This document shows positions 32,557 through 41,706 of a DNA stretch of 43,367 nt, one piece after another. The notes below the pieces were generated by a model, which did no database searches, had not been told where the DNA came from, and saw nothing but the letters and a program-made list of their open reading frames with translations. Origin of the DNA: Candidatus Adiutrix sp. Its GTDB lineage: Bacteria; Desulfobacterota; Desulfarculia; Adiutricales; Adiutricaceae. The DNA is taken from NCBI GenBank assembly GCA_031263565.1, contig JAISFR010000045.1:1-43367 (forward strand), read 5' to 3'. How positions within the stretch are numbered: position 1 is the stretch's first letter; every line of letters begins with the position of its first letter. A program made the translations under genes and the position numbers.

Positions 32557-33852
32557 ATGAGCCCGGAAATATTTTTAATCGTCAGCCTAGGCGCTCTTTT
32601 GATCTGTCTTTTGATGGGTTTGGAAATCGCCTGGTCCGTGGGCCTGGTAGCTCTCTGCGGCCTGGTGTACCTGGGCCAGCCGCTGGAGCAGGTGGCTTCC
32701 ACCGTCTGGACCTCCACCAACTCATTCACCATGACGGCCATGCCCATGTTCATCTTCATGGGCTGCCTCCTGGGCAACACCAGGGTCAATGACTACCTCT
32801 TCATCGCGGTCGACCGCTGGGCCGGCCGGCTGCCCGGGGGTCTGGTCATCTCCGTCATTTTGGGCAACGCCGCCTTCTCCGCCATGTGCGGTTCTTCCAT
32901 CGCCGCCGTGGCCACCTTCGGCAAGGTAGCCTTCCCGGCCATGGAGAGCCGGAACTACAACCCCAGCTACGCCCTGGGCTCCATCGCCGCCAGTTCGGTG
33001 CTGGCCCCCGTGTTCCCGCCGAGCATTCTTCTGATCATCTACGGGTCCTGGCAGGGGCTAGACATAGTACGGCTTCTGGCTTGCGGCATCGTCCCCGGCC
33101 TGCTGCTGACCATCCTGTTTGTGCTGGTCGCCATTTTGCGGGTGAAAATCAATCCCAAGCTGGCCCCGACGCCGATCTCCTACACCATGGGAGAGAAGCT
33201 CCAGTCTCTGTATCGGGTGGCGCCCTTCGCCCTTCTCATCGCCATGGTGATCATCGCCATTTTCGGCGGTTACATGACCCCGACCGAGGCCGGCGCCCTG
33301 GGAGCCTTCCTGAGCATCGTCCTGACCATACTCTATAAGCGGCTCAATTTCCAGAGGTTTCAACAAAGCCTCCTGGACACCCTGAAGGTCACTTCCTTCT
33401 CGCTTTTTATCATGGCCATGGCCAGCCTGATGAGTCATGTGTTCAATGCCACCGGCGTGATTCTCCTGGTGAAGGACGTGGTTTTGGGGCTGGAACTCAA
33501 CCGCTATGTAATTCTGCTCGGCATCCTCGTCATGTATCTGATCATGGGCTGTTTCTTCGATTCCTGGTCCATGCTCTTCCTGACTTTCCCCTTTGTTATG
33601 CCCATTATGAACAGCCTGGGTTTCGACCCTTTCTGGTGGGGCATTGTCTACGTCCTGGCCGCCGAGCAGAGCACCATCACTCCACCATTCGGTCTGGCCT
33701 TGTTCGTGCTGCGAGGGATGGTTCCCAAATACCCGGTCTCGACCATAGTCTTTGGCGCCCTGCCGTATCTGGCGGCCATATACCTCCTGATCGGCGTCTT
33801 GGTCGTGTTCCCCGACATCGTCGACTGGCTGCCCGCTCTCCTGCTGAACTGA
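32557..33852 (+). CDS. dctM: TRAP transporter large membrane subunit (DctM)
   Basis: 431 residues, the normal length, with about 12 hydrophobic helices. Family signatures: MPMFIFMG, SAMCGSSIAAVATFGKVAFP, PPSILLIIYG and FGGYMTPTEAGALGAF. It forms the transport channel with DctQ. GGAG at the end of dctQ serves as ribosome site. A terminator-like structure follows, separating the transporter operon from the regulator gene. Confidence 0.95.
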   Translation: MSPEIFLIVSLGALLICLLMGLEIAWSVGLVALCGLVYLGQPLEQVASTVWTSTNSFTMTAMPMFIFMGCLLGNTRVNDYLFIAVDRWAGRLPGGLVISVILGNAAFSAMCGSSIAAVATFGKVAFPAMESRNYNPSYALGSIAASSVLAPVFPPSILLIIYGSWQGLDIVRLLACGIVPGLLLTILFVLVAILRVKINPKLAPTPISYTMGEKLQSLYRVAPFALLIAMVIIAIFGGYMTPTEAGALGAFLSIVLTILYKRLNFQRFQQSLLDTLKVTSFSLFIMAMASLMSHVFNATGVILLVKDVVLGLELNRYVILLGILVMYLIMGCFFDSWSMLFLTFPFVMPIMNSLGFDPFWWGIVYVLAAEQSTITPPFGLALFVLRGMVPKYPVSTIVFGALPYLAAIYLLIGVLVVFPDIVDWLPALLLN

Positions 33853-33878
33853 TGTGAAGACGTGCGGCCAGCGTGCGG

Positions 33879-33927
33879 GCCGGGCGGCCGAATCGCCGCC
33901 CGGCTTAACAAAAGGTTAAATTTTTTT
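33879..33927 (+). terminator. Probable terminator after dctM
   Basis: A perfect nine-base GC stem (33879-33887 with 33896-33904) is followed by a weak TTAAC/GTTAA hairpin and seven T (33921-33927). The T-run is not directly adjacent to the strong stem, so efficiency is uncertain. Confidence 0.6.
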
Positions 33928-34001
33928 ACTGATTTTAATGTTAATTTTGAGTATACTGCGTAAATTGGATAATTACATGTACGATTGAAGGAGAGCTTTA
34001 C

Positions 34002-34556
34002 ATGGCCAATTCACTGCGGATAGGCAGCGTACTCAAAAAATTGCGGCTGGAAAAAGGCTTGACTCTTCAGCAATTGGCCGACATGGCCTCGGTTACGGCC
34101 GCTTACATATCCAAGTTGGAAAATGAAAAGGTTTCTCCATCTATCCAGACTCTGCATAAAATAGCCGAGGCCCTGAAGGTTTCCATAATAGAATTTTTTG
34201 AAAACGACCTGATAGACGACCCCTGCATCAATCCGCCCGAATCGTGGACCAAAAAACTGGTCAAGGGCTGGAAGGCCGATGTGCGGCAGATGGTCAAACT
34301 GGTCGGCAACAAGAAAATGCAGCCTTTTTTTACCACCATTCCGCCCAAGGGCGGGGCCCACGATCACTACACCCATCCAGGCGAGGAATTCGTCTACGTT
34401 CTGGAAGGGCGGTTGACCTTAACTCTCAACGGCGAGACCATTGAACTGAAATCCGGCACCCTGGCCTATTTTTCGGCTTTGGTGGCCCACACCTGGGTCA
34501 ATAACGGGGAGGTGCCCGTCAAGATGATCTGGGTCTGTTCGCCTCCCAGTTGGTGA
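34002..34556 (+). CDS. XRE-family regulator with C-terminal cupin sensor
   Basis: 184 residues. An N-terminal helix-turn-helix (about 6-60; LTLQQLADMASVTAAYISKLE) is followed by a single cupin domain (about 110-180) with histidine/glutamate motifs in GGAHDHYTHPGEEFVYVLEG and a late histidine in VAHTW. Such regulators often sense the substrate of an adjacent catabolic operon. GAAGGAGAG precedes the ATG. Its location between the transporter and the nicotinate genes makes it the likely local regulator. Target sites are not evident to me. Confidence 0.92.
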   Translation: MANSLRIGSVLKKLRLEKGLTLQQLADMASVTAAYISKLENEKVSPSIQTLHKIAEALKVSIIEFFENDLIDDPCINPPESWTKKLVKGWKADVRQMVKLVGNKKMQPFFTTIPPKGGAHDHYTHPGEEFVYVLEGRLTLTLNGETIELKSGTLAYFSALVAHTWVNNGEVPVKMIWVCSPPSW

Positions 34557-34630
34557 GGCGGCCGGAGCGGTATGACTTGATTTCCCCATTCCAGCGCCCC
34601 GACCGGGCGCGATGATCGGCCGTGGACCAC

Positions 34631-34659
34631 TTGTCCGGACGGCGATGGATTTTTATATC
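34631..34659 (+). promoter_or_regulatory. Candidate promoter of the nicotinate operon
   Basis: TTGTCC (34631-34636), 17-base spacer, TATATC (34654-34659), 4/6 matches each. The predicted start leaves a very short leader containing AAGGAG (34668-34673) for the AA_synth gene. Confidence 0.35.
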
Positions 34660-34680
34660 TTTTGCGTAAGGAGTTTTAGT

Positions 34681-35274
34681 ATGTCCAATAGCGAACCCCA
34701 GATCAAAGCCTATTATGTAGTGCTTGAAGAAACCGTGACGGACGGCCGTAAAAAGGTCGACCCCCCCACCCGCAAAGCGGCGGCGGCTGTGGTTTTCAAG
34801 AACCCTTATGCCGGGGTTTATCAGGAAAATCTGAGCCTTCTTTACAAATGGAGCGAATCCCTGGGTGAGATTTTGACCAAAAAGGCCCTGGCCGCCCTGA
34901 ATATCAAACCGGAACAGGTGGAGAGCTACGGCAAGGCGGCCATAGCCGGTCTCAAGGGCGAACGCGAGCACTGCGCGGCCCTGATGCATCCAGCCCTTGG
35001 GAAACCCATCCGCGACAATGTCGGCGGCGGCAAGGCCCTCTTGCCATCGGCCAAAAAAATGGGCGGTCCGGGTACGGCCGTTGATCTGCCCTTGGGCCAC
35101 AAAAACGCGGCCTTTGTCCGGTCCCACTTTGACGCCATGGAAGTGCGCATTCCCGATGCCCCGGCCGATGACGAACTGGTGTTGATGGTGGGCCTGACCG
35201 ATTCCGGCCGGCCGCACCCCCGGATAGGCGGTCTTCAGGTTTCCGAGATCAAAGGCGACGACGGACTGCGTTAA
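34681..35274 (+). CDS. AA_synth (DUF1185-type) family protein
   Basis: 197 residues that I place in the AA_synth/DUF1185 family (PF06684). Typical stretches are ENLSLLYKWSESLGEILTKKAL, AALMHPALGKPIRDNVGGGKALLPS and VGLTDSGRPHPRIGGL. The biochemical role is not established to my knowledge, despite the family name. The ATG at 34681 is chosen because AAGGAG lies seven bases upstream; upstream in-frame ATGs give an unlike extension. It is the first gene of the catabolic operon, 49 bases before the hydroxylase genes. It may act on a ring-opened or amide intermediate (inference). Confidence 0.7.
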   Translation: MSNSEPQIKAYYVVLEETVTDGRKKVDPPTRKAAAAVVFKNPYAGVYQENLSLLYKWSESLGEILTKKALAALNIKPEQVESYGKAAIAGLKGEREHCAALMHPALGKPIRDNVGGGKALLPSAKKMGGPGTAVDLPLGHKNAAFVRSHFDAMEVRIPDAPADDELVLMVGLTDSGRPHPRIGGLQVSEIKGDDGLR

Positions 35275-35323
35275 TCAGCCCAACCCGACGGCCCTGTGCT
35301 TTGATTTGACGGAGGATTTCAGG

Positions 35324-35821
35324 ATGGTCAAAATGAAGATATCATTTATTCTCAACGGGCGGCCGGCCGAAGGCGAAGCCGTTCCGGCCCAGACCGCCGT
35401 GAGCTTCCTCCGTGACTCGATGGACCAGAGAAGCGTTAAAGAGGGGTGCGGCATCGGGGAATGCGGGGCCTGCACCATTATCGTCAACGGTCTGGCCGTT
35501 ACCTCCTGTCTGATGACCGCTGCCCAGTTGGACGGCGCCACGGTGGAAACTACCGAAGGTCTGGCGAAAAGCGGCAACCTGCACCCTTTGCAGGAATCCT
35601 TCATACAGCACAATGCCATCCAATGCGGCTACTGCACGCCCGGCGCGCTAATGAGCGCCAAGGCTCTGCTGGCGGAAAATCCGGAACCTACCCGGCGGGA
35701 AATCCGGAAGGCGCTTGCGGGTAACCTGTGCCGCTGCACCGGCTATCAGCAAATTGTCGACGCTGTTGAGGATGCGGCCAAAGCAATGCGCGGCAAAACG
35801 GATGGGGAAGGGTGTCGATGA
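35324..35821 (+). CDS. ndhS: Molybdenum hydroxylase [2Fe-2S] subunit (nicotinate dehydrogenase small subunit)
   Basis: 165 residues with two [2Fe-2S] clusters: C42, C47, C50 and C62, then C101, C104, C136 and C138. It passes electrons from the Mo site to the FAD subunit. The ATG at 35324 is eight bases after GGAGG; an in-frame start 18 bases upstream is not supported. It overlaps the FAD subunit gene by ATGA. The symbol follows E. barkeri ndhS because enamidase and 6-hydroxynicotinate reductase genes follow; by itself the subunit only shows the xanthine-dehydrogenase family. Confidence 0.9.
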   Translation: MVKMKISFILNGRPAEGEAVPAQTAVSFLRDSMDQRSVKEGCGIGECGACTIIVNGLAVTSCLMTAAQLDGATVETTEGLAKSGNLHPLQESFIQHNAIQCGYCTPGALMSAKALLAENPEPTRREIRKALAGNLCRCTGYQQIVDAVEDAAKAMRGKTDGEGCR

Positions 35822-36669
35822 GAGAACACATACGCTATTATCGCCCCCAAAGTGTTGCGGAGGCGGTGGCCCTTTTGCGGGAGCACTCCGGCAAATCGGC
35901 GATCATCAATGGCGGCACCGATGTGCTCATTGATGTCAGATCCGGAAAATTTACCGGAGACTGCTTGGTTGATATTTCCAGAATCCAGGAAATTAAAGGA
36001 GTGCGTGAGCACGACGGCGCTATCATAGTCGGCGCCGGCGTGACGATTGAGGAATTGGCGACGAGTCGGATTCTTCAGGAAAAACTCCCGGCGCTGGCCT
36101 TAACCGGCATCAACTTTGCCGGACGCCAGATCCGCAATGTCGCCACCATAGGAGGCAACGTGGCGCATGCGTCCCCCAGCGGCGACACCCAAACGGGACT
36201 GACGGTGTACGACGCTGTGGGCCTGGTCGCCAGTTCGGAAGGCGAGCGCACCATCCCGGTGTGCGAAATGTTCAAGGGCGCCAACAAGTCCGCCTTGAAC
36301 GACACCGATCTTTTGCTCCATTTCATTATTAGGCCCTGCGCCGCCAAGTACCAGCATTTTGAGAAAATCGGCCGACGCAAGGATTTGGCGATTTCCCGCG
36401 CGAGCCTGGCTGTCCTGATCGACCAGGACAGCGACGGAACAATCAATTTTGCCAGAGTCTCCCTGGGGGCCTGCAAGCCAAGTACGGGACGGATGCCGCG
36501 TACAGAAGACTTTTTGCTGGGCAAAAACCCCCGCCTGTCCGTGTTCCGCGAGGCGGCCAAAAGCATGTCAGCGGAAATGATTGCCATCACCGGGCGCCGT
36601 AAGTCCCTTGCCTACAAGGAACCGGCTATTGAAGGGCTTCTGCTGCGCATGCTCATTCCCCTGCTGTAA
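35818..36669 (+). CDS. ndhF: Molybdenum hydroxylase FAD subunit (nicotinate dehydrogenase FAD subunit)
   Basis: 283 residues of the CO-dehydrogenase flavoprotein family. FAD pyrophosphate motifs: IINGGTD (29-35) and IRNVATIGGN (105-114), followed by AHASPSGD. It hands electrons to NAD(P) or another acceptor. The ATG at 35818 overlaps the previous stop (ATGA), with GGGGAAGG upstream. The symbol is based on operon context. Confidence 0.9.
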   Translation: MREHIRYYRPQSVAEAVALLREHSGKSAIINGGTDVLIDVRSGKFTGDCLVDISRIQEIKGVREHDGAIIVGAGVTIEELATSRILQEKLPALALTGINFAGRQIRNVATIGGNVAHASPSGDTQTGLTVYDAVGLVASSEGERTIPVCEMFKGANKSALNDTDLLLHFIIRPCAAKYQHFEKIGRRKDLAISRASLAVLIDQDSDGTINFARVSLGACKPSTGRMPRTEDFLLGKNPRLSVFREAAKSMSAEMIAITGRRKSLAYKEPAIEGLLLRMLIPLL

Positions 36670-36684
36670 CAGAGTGATGTGGTT

Positions 36685-38973
36685 ATGAATGATAATGACG
36701 CCCAATTCATAGGCAAAAACGCACTTCACCCCAGAGTGGTGGAAAAAGCCCTTGGCGCGCCGATTTTTGCGGCGGATCTCGGGGACGGGAATCAACTGGT
36801 CCTGAAGGCCCGCCGCGCCGGCGTTCACCACGCGGAGATCGTGTCCATCGACACCCGCGAAGCCGAAGCCGTCCCCGGAGTCGTGCGCATCTTTACCAGC
36901 GCGGATATTCCCGGCCGCAACGCCGTTGGAATTATCGGCAACAACAAGGACTGGCCGATTCTGGCTGTGGGCAAAGTCCGCTCCAAGGCCGACGCTGTGG
37001 CGCTGGTGGCCGCCGAAACCGAGGCTGCCGCCGATGCGGCCGTAAAAGCCATCAGAATCGAATGGAAGGAACTTCCGGCTGTTCTTGATCCCGAAGCGGC
37101 CTTGCTGCCGGACGCTCCCAAAATTCACGAAAGCGGAAATCTGCTGTATACCCGGCTGATCAAAAAAGGCGACGTGGAGGCGGGCTTTGCCGCCAGCTGT
37201 CATATTCTGGAAAACGAATATGAAACGCCCATGATCGAGCATTGCTATATAGAGACGGAAGCGGGCATCGGGTATTTTGATGAAGACGGGATCATGACCA
37301 TTGAGGTCGCCACGCAGAACACGCACTATGACCAGGCGGACATATGCGCGGTGCTGGATGTGCCCGAAGAGCAGCTGCGCGTGGTGCAGGCCGTGACCGG
37401 CGGCGGATTCGGCGGCAAGCTGGACATCTCCGTGCACGGTTTCATTGGTCTGGCTCTGTTGCACCTGCGCCGCCCGGTCCGGTATTTCTACACAAGGGAA
37501 GAATCCTTTCTGGCGTCCGGCAAACGCCACGGTATGAAGCTGAAACTGAAAACCGGGGTGGACCGAAACGGCAAGCTTCTGGCCGTGCAAGGCCGGGTGC
37601 TCAGCGACGGCGGCGCGTACGGTTCATACGGCATCGCGGTGGTCACCCGTACCGGCGTACACCTTACCGGCCCCTATGAATGCCCCAACGTTGATGTTGA
37701 GGTGCGTGAAATCTACACCAATCACCCCTTCTGTTGCGCCATGCGCGGCTTCGGCACCCCCCAGGGCGCCCTGGCCCATGAAAGCCAGATGGACATGCAT
37801 GGCCAGGCCCTTGGGCTGGATCCCATTGAAATCCGCCTGCGCAATGCGCTGGTCAACGGGTCGGAACAGGCCACCGGCCAGATTATCCACGCAAGCGCCG
37901 GCTTGACTGATTGCCTGAAAGCGCTGCGGCCGTATTATGACGAAGCCATGTCCGTCTGGATGAAAGAAAAACCCGGCCGACCCAGCCGCAAGCGCGGCGT
38001 GGGCGTGGGCGCCATGTGGTATGGCTGCGGAAATACGGCGGCCGCCAATCCCGCGGCCGCCCATATCGAGATAGACCAAAACGGACAGTTGACCCTGTAC
38101 AGCGGTGCGGCGGACATAGGGCAGGGATCCACCATTACCCTGCTGCAAATCGCGGCGGAGGTGCTGGGCGTGGAGCCGGCCAAGTTCAAATCCGTCATTG
38201 CCGACACCAAGTATACGGAAAATGCCGGCGCCAGCTCCGCCAGCCGTCAGACGTACATTTCCGGCAACGCCACTCTGCAGGCGGCCACCCTTATGGCCGA
38301 CGCCCTGCTGGAGCGGGCGGGCGATCAACTGCAATCGCCCAAAGAAGACCTCGCGCTTGCGGGCGGCAAGGTCACTCTCAAGAGCAACCCCGCGGTCGGC
38401 CTTCCCTTGGCGCAATTGGCCGGGAGCATGCATACCCTTGGCCTTCCCATGAAGTTCCGCGGCTATTTTGACCCGGACACCACTCCCCTGGATCCGAAGA
38501 CCGGCCAGGGATGCCCGTACGGCACCTATGCCTTTGCCTGTCAACTGGTCCAACTGGAAGTGGATGTGCTCACCGGCGAAATCGATATCCACCGGGTGGT
38601 GGCGGCGCATGACGTCGGGCGCATGATCAACCCGGCCAACCTCGTCGGCCAGGTTTGCGGCGGCGTGGCCATGGGCTTGGGCTACGGCATCCTTGAGGAG
38701 TTTGCGCCGGGCGTGGAATCCTTGAAGGATTACCACATTTGCACCTCCACGGATGTGCCTGAAATTGTGCCCATTTTAGTGGAAACCCCTGAACCGACAG
38801 GCCCCTTTGGAGCCAAAGGCATTGGCGAGCCTTCGCTTATTCCGACCGCTCCGGCCGCTGTCAACGCTTTGGAAATGGCCATTGGCGAACGGATCTATGC
38901 TCTTCCGGCCACTCTTGAACGTGTAATGGAAGCCTGCCAAAAAGCCGGCTGGTTTGAAAAACTCGAGGTGTAA
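36685..38973 (+). CDS. Molybdenum hydroxylase large subunit, single-chain (nicotinate dehydrogenase Mo subunit)
   Basis: 762 residues of the xanthine-dehydrogenase molybdopterin family. Cofactor motifs: GGGFGGK, CAMRGFGTPQ, GQGSTITLLQI, and GAKGIGEPS with the catalytic glutamate. The CO-dehydrogenase AYxCSFR loop is absent, so it is a hydroxylase and probably converts nicotinate to 6-hydroxynicotinate. In E. barkeri this role is split between NdhL and NdhM; here one chain covers both. Start uncertain between ATG 36685 and GTG 36679. It ends three bases before the ena start. Confidence 0.9.
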   Translation: MNDNDAQFIGKNALHPRVVEKALGAPIFAADLGDGNQLVLKARRAGVHHAEIVSIDTREAEAVPGVVRIFTSADIPGRNAVGIIGNNKDWPILAVGKVRSKADAVALVAAETEAAADAAVKAIRIEWKELPAVLDPEAALLPDAPKIHESGNLLYTRLIKKGDVEAGFAASCHILENEYETPMIEHCYIETEAGIGYFDEDGIMTIEVATQNTHYDQADICAVLDVPEEQLRVVQAVTGGGFGGKLDISVHGFIGLALLHLRRPVRYFYTREESFLASGKRHGMKLKLKTGVDRNGKLLAVQGRVLSDGGAYGSYGIAVVTRTGVHLTGPYECPNVDVEVREIYTNHPFCCAMRGFGTPQGALAHESQMDMHGQALGLDPIEIRLRNALVNGSEQATGQIIHASAGLTDCLKALRPYYDEAMSVWMKEKPGRPSRKRGVGVGAMWYGCGNTAAANPAAAHIEIDQNGQLTLYSGAADIGQGSTITLLQIAAEVLGVEPAKFKSVIADTKYTENAGASSASRQTYISGNATLQAATLMADALLERAGDQLQSPKEDLALAGGKVTLKSNPAVGLPLAQLAGSMHTLGLPMKFRGYFDPDTTPLDPKTGQGCPYGTYAFACQLVQLEVDVLTGEIDIHRVVAAHDVGRMINPANLVGQVCGGVAMGLGYGILEEFAPGVESLKDYHICTSTDVPEIVPILVETPEPTGPFGAKGIGEPSLIPTAPAAVNALEMAIGERIYALPATLERVMEACQKAGWFEKLEV

Positions 38974-38975
38974 CA

Positions 38976-40127
38976 ATGTCAACGGTATTACTGAAAAATA
39001 TTGGCACTCTGGTCAGCGGGGACATCGGCCATCCGCTTTTGGACGCCGACTCCCTCTTTATTGAAAAGGGTCTCATTCAAAAGGTCGGCCAAGGGCTTGC
39101 CGAGGCCGCCGACAAAGTCATTGATTGTTCGGGCACCACCGTCAGCCCGGGTTTTTTTGACACCCACTGCCATGTGGTGCTGGGCGATTTCACCCCAAGG
39201 CAAAACCAACTGAATTACATAGACAGCGCGCACCACGGCGGGGTCACCACCTTTATCTCCGCCGGTGAAGTCCACGCTCCGGGACGCCCCACCGACCCGG
39301 CCGGGACCAAGGCTCTGGCCATGCTGGCCCATAAATCCTTCGCCAAGATCCGTCCCGGCGGGGCAAAAGTGGCCGGAGGCGCTTTGATCCTGGAAAAAGG
39401 CCTGCAGGAAAAAGATTTTGAGGAATTGGCCGGGGAAGGCGTTTGGCTGGTGGGGGAAATCGGCCTGGGTTCCGTTAAAAATCCCGAGGAAGCCGCGCCC
39501 ATGGTCAAGTGGGCCAAAAAAAACGGTTTTAAAGTGATGATGCACACTGGCGGCACCTCCGTGCCGGGCTCCAGCACCGTGACCGCGGAACAAGTCATCG
39601 CCATAAACCCGGATATTGTCTCTCACATCAATGGAGGACCCACGGCCGTTTCTCCGCGGGAAATCAAGAAATTGGTTCATGAGACCGAATTATGGCTGGA
39701 ACTGGTGCATTGCGGCAACAACAAGGCGGCCTGCATTGCCGTTGAGGAAGGGAAAAAAGCCGGGGCTCTGGAGCGTTTTATTATTGGTAATGACGCCCCG
39801 TCAGGCACCGGGGTTGTGGCCCTGGGGATTCTGCGCATGATCTGCCATGTCGCTTCTTTCTGCGGCGTAGCCCCCGCTCAGGCCATAGCCATGGCCACCG
39901 GCAACGCGGCCGGGGCTTTTGGCCTGAACCGCGGCCTTATTGCCGTGGGCCGGGAAGCCGACCTTGTGATTATGGACAGCCCCATGGGTTCCGTGGGCGG
40001 GGATGCCCTGGAAGCCCTTGCGGTCGGCGATATTCCGGCGGTTTCCATGGTGCTGGTGGATGGAGCCGTCACGGTGAACAAGAGCCGTAACACGCCTCCG
40101 CCCGCCCGAACTTCCTGCCTGCTGTAA
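38976..40127 (+). CDS. ena: Enamidase (amidohydrolase family)
   Basis: 383 residues. In nicotinate fermentation this enzyme hydrolyses 1,4,5,6-tetrahydro-6-oxonicotinate to 2-formylglutarate and ammonia with a binuclear Fe-Zn site. Metal-site residues as expected for the amidohydrolase fold: H64 and H66 in FDTHCHV, E161 in VGEIGLG, H190 in MMHTGG, H217 in SHINGG and D273 in IGNDAPSG. The bridging position is a Glu rather than a carboxylated Lys, as I recall for E. barkeri enamidase. It lies between the hydroxylase and hnr genes, which makes the specific call strong. Confidence 0.9.
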   Translation: MSTVLLKNIGTLVSGDIGHPLLDADSLFIEKGLIQKVGQGLAEAADKVIDCSGTTVSPGFFDTHCHVVLGDFTPRQNQLNYIDSAHHGGVTTFISAGEVHAPGRPTDPAGTKALAMLAHKSFAKIRPGGAKVAGGALILEKGLQEKDFEELAGEGVWLVGEIGLGSVKNPEEAAPMVKWAKKNGFKVMMHTGGTSVPGSSTVTAEQVIAINPDIVSHINGGPTAVSPREIKKLVHETELWLELVHCGNNKAACIAVEEGKKAGALERFIIGNDAPSGTGVVALGILRMICHVASFCGVAPAQAIAMATGNAAGAFGLNRGLIAVGREADLVIMDSPMGSVGGDALEALAVGDIPAVSMVLVDGAVTVNKSRNTPPPARTSCLL

Positions 40128-40149
40128 CCGGCCGGTACGAGGTGAATCA

Positions 40150-41682
40150 ATGCATATCATCACTGAAAAATGCAAGGGTTGCGGAATTTGCGCAAAAGAT
40201 TGTCCGGTACAGGCCGTGACGGTCACTGATAAAAAGGCCGTTATTTCCGATGAACTCTGCGTGGGCTGCCGGGTCTGCTTCAGGGTATGCCGTTTCGAAG
40301 CTGTGGCTCTTGAGCCCGTGAACCCGGATACCACCGCCGAATGCGATCACTGTCCCATCAAATGCCGCATTTCCGCGGGGAATGCGGGCGCCTGCCGCCG
40401 TTACGAAAATCGCGGAGGGGCCATCGCCCGCATACACAAGCCGCTTTCCTGGGAGGACGTTGCCGATATCGTGGGACCGGGTCCGGCGGAGGAAATACGG
40501 CGCCCGGTGCTGACCGCCATAGGCGCCGGCACGACCTATCCGGACTGCAGGCCAGCCCCCGCCATTGTCTGTGAAAAACGCGGACCTGTGGACGTGGTCA
40601 CGGTGGCGACGGAAGTGCCGTTAAGCTACAGCTCCATCCTGGTGAAAGTCGATACGGACATCCATATCGGCAAACAGGGCGCGCCCGTCATTTTTGAAGG
40701 CCGCGAGGTCGGCCTGCTGGAAACAGAGCAGTATGGTTCCAAAATGCTGCACATTGGCGGAGTGAACCGCCTGACCGGCGGAGCGGCTGGTTTTGCCGCC
40801 GCGCGGGCGATTGTGGAAATCGCCAACCGCCGTCCGGTCAAAGTGCGGATAAAAGACGGTTCCTCCCTTGAAATCCAGGTGGGCCAGCCCCCGGTCATTG
40901 ACGGAGTTACCGGTCAAAAGATGCGCGTGGGCTGCGGCAGCGCCACCACCGGAATTTTCGCCAACCTGTTTGCCGGAGCCGCGGACGAAGTTCTGGTGCT
41001 GGACTCGCACATTACCGGTCAACTCAGCCGCCATGTGGCGGGCGTGGTGGCCGGGGCGAAGCCTTCCGGCGTGGAGGTGATCTTCCCCATGAGCACTCCC
41101 GGCCGCTATTTCGGCGACCATGGAGAAGGATGGGGCGGGACTTCCGTCACCGACCCGAAAGCGCTGATCAAATCCATTGATATGAACATCGCAAGGCCGG
41201 GAATGACCATTTTTATCACGGAAACCACCGGCCAGAACGGGGCCTTGTTCGAAGTGCGGGCTGACGGTTCCCTTGCGGAAATCGAACTGACGCCCAAAGC
41301 CCGGGAAGCTCTGCACGCTGTTCGCGACTCCTGCGAACCCTCTCTGGTGTCCGCCGTGTATACCGCCGGCTCGGGCGGCAGCGCCAGGGCGGGGGTTACC
41401 CGCTTCCCCATCAAGCTGACCCAGGCCGTGCACCAGGCCAAGGTCCAGGTGACTGTGGGAGGAGCCCCGGCGTATGTTCTTCCGGGTGGCGGCATCTCGT
41501 TTCTCGTTGATGTCGGCCGCGTGAAGCCGGGCGCCTTCAGTTGGACGCCCACTCCCGCGACTATCTGTCCGTTGGAGTACACCATGATCTTGGCTGATTA
41601 CCAGGCCATGGGCGGACATGTGGAGGCCATGAAACCGTTTTCCGCCGTTGACCCCGGAGATCCGCTCGCCGGGCGCCGGTGA
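40150..41682 (+). CDS. hnr: 6-hydroxynicotinate reductase
   Basis: 510 residues. It reduces 6-hydroxynicotinate to 1,4,5,6-tetrahydro-6-oxonicotinate with ferredoxin-type electrons. Two [4Fe-4S] motifs (C8, C11, C14, C18; C37, C40, C43, C47) are followed by a third group C65, C68, C72 and C82 that could hold a [2Fe-2S] cluster. This agrees with the published content of the E. barkeri enzyme: two [4Fe-4S], one [2Fe-2S] and a covalently bound flavin. The long C-terminal part has no familiar enzyme motif. I see no perfect SGAT-type flavinylation motif; SATT at 283-286 and LTGGAAG are the nearest. AGGTG lies upstream of the ATG. Confidence 0.9.
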   Translation: MHIITEKCKGCGICAKDCPVQAVTVTDKKAVISDELCVGCRVCFRVCRFEAVALEPVNPDTTAECDHCPIKCRISAGNAGACRRYENRGGAIARIHKPLSWEDVADIVGPGPAEEIRRPVLTAIGAGTTYPDCRPAPAIVCEKRGPVDVVTVATEVPLSYSSILVKVDTDIHIGKQGAPVIFEGREVGLLETEQYGSKMLHIGGVNRLTGGAAGFAAARAIVEIANRRPVKVRIKDGSSLEIQVGQPPVIDGVTGQKMRVGCGSATTGIFANLFAGAADEVLVLDSHITGQLSRHVAGVVAGAKPSGVEVIFPMSTPGRYFGDHGEGWGGTSVTDPKALIKSIDMNIARPGMTIFITETTGQNGALFEVRADGSLAEIELTPKAREALHAVRDSCEPSLVSAVYTAGSGGSARAGVTRFPIKLTQAVHQAKVQVTVGGAPAYVLPGGGISFLVDVGRVKPGAFSWTPTPATICPLEYTMILADYQAMGGHVEAMKPFSAVDPGDPLAGRR

Positions 41683-41706
41683 CCGGCGCCTCCCTCGAGG
41701 AAGAAG

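Noticed and set aside
35324-38973. Aerobic-type carbon monoxide dehydrogenase (CoxSML)
   Set aside because: Subunit order and sizes are similar, but the CoxL active-site AYxCSFR loop is absent and the downstream genes are nicotinate specific.
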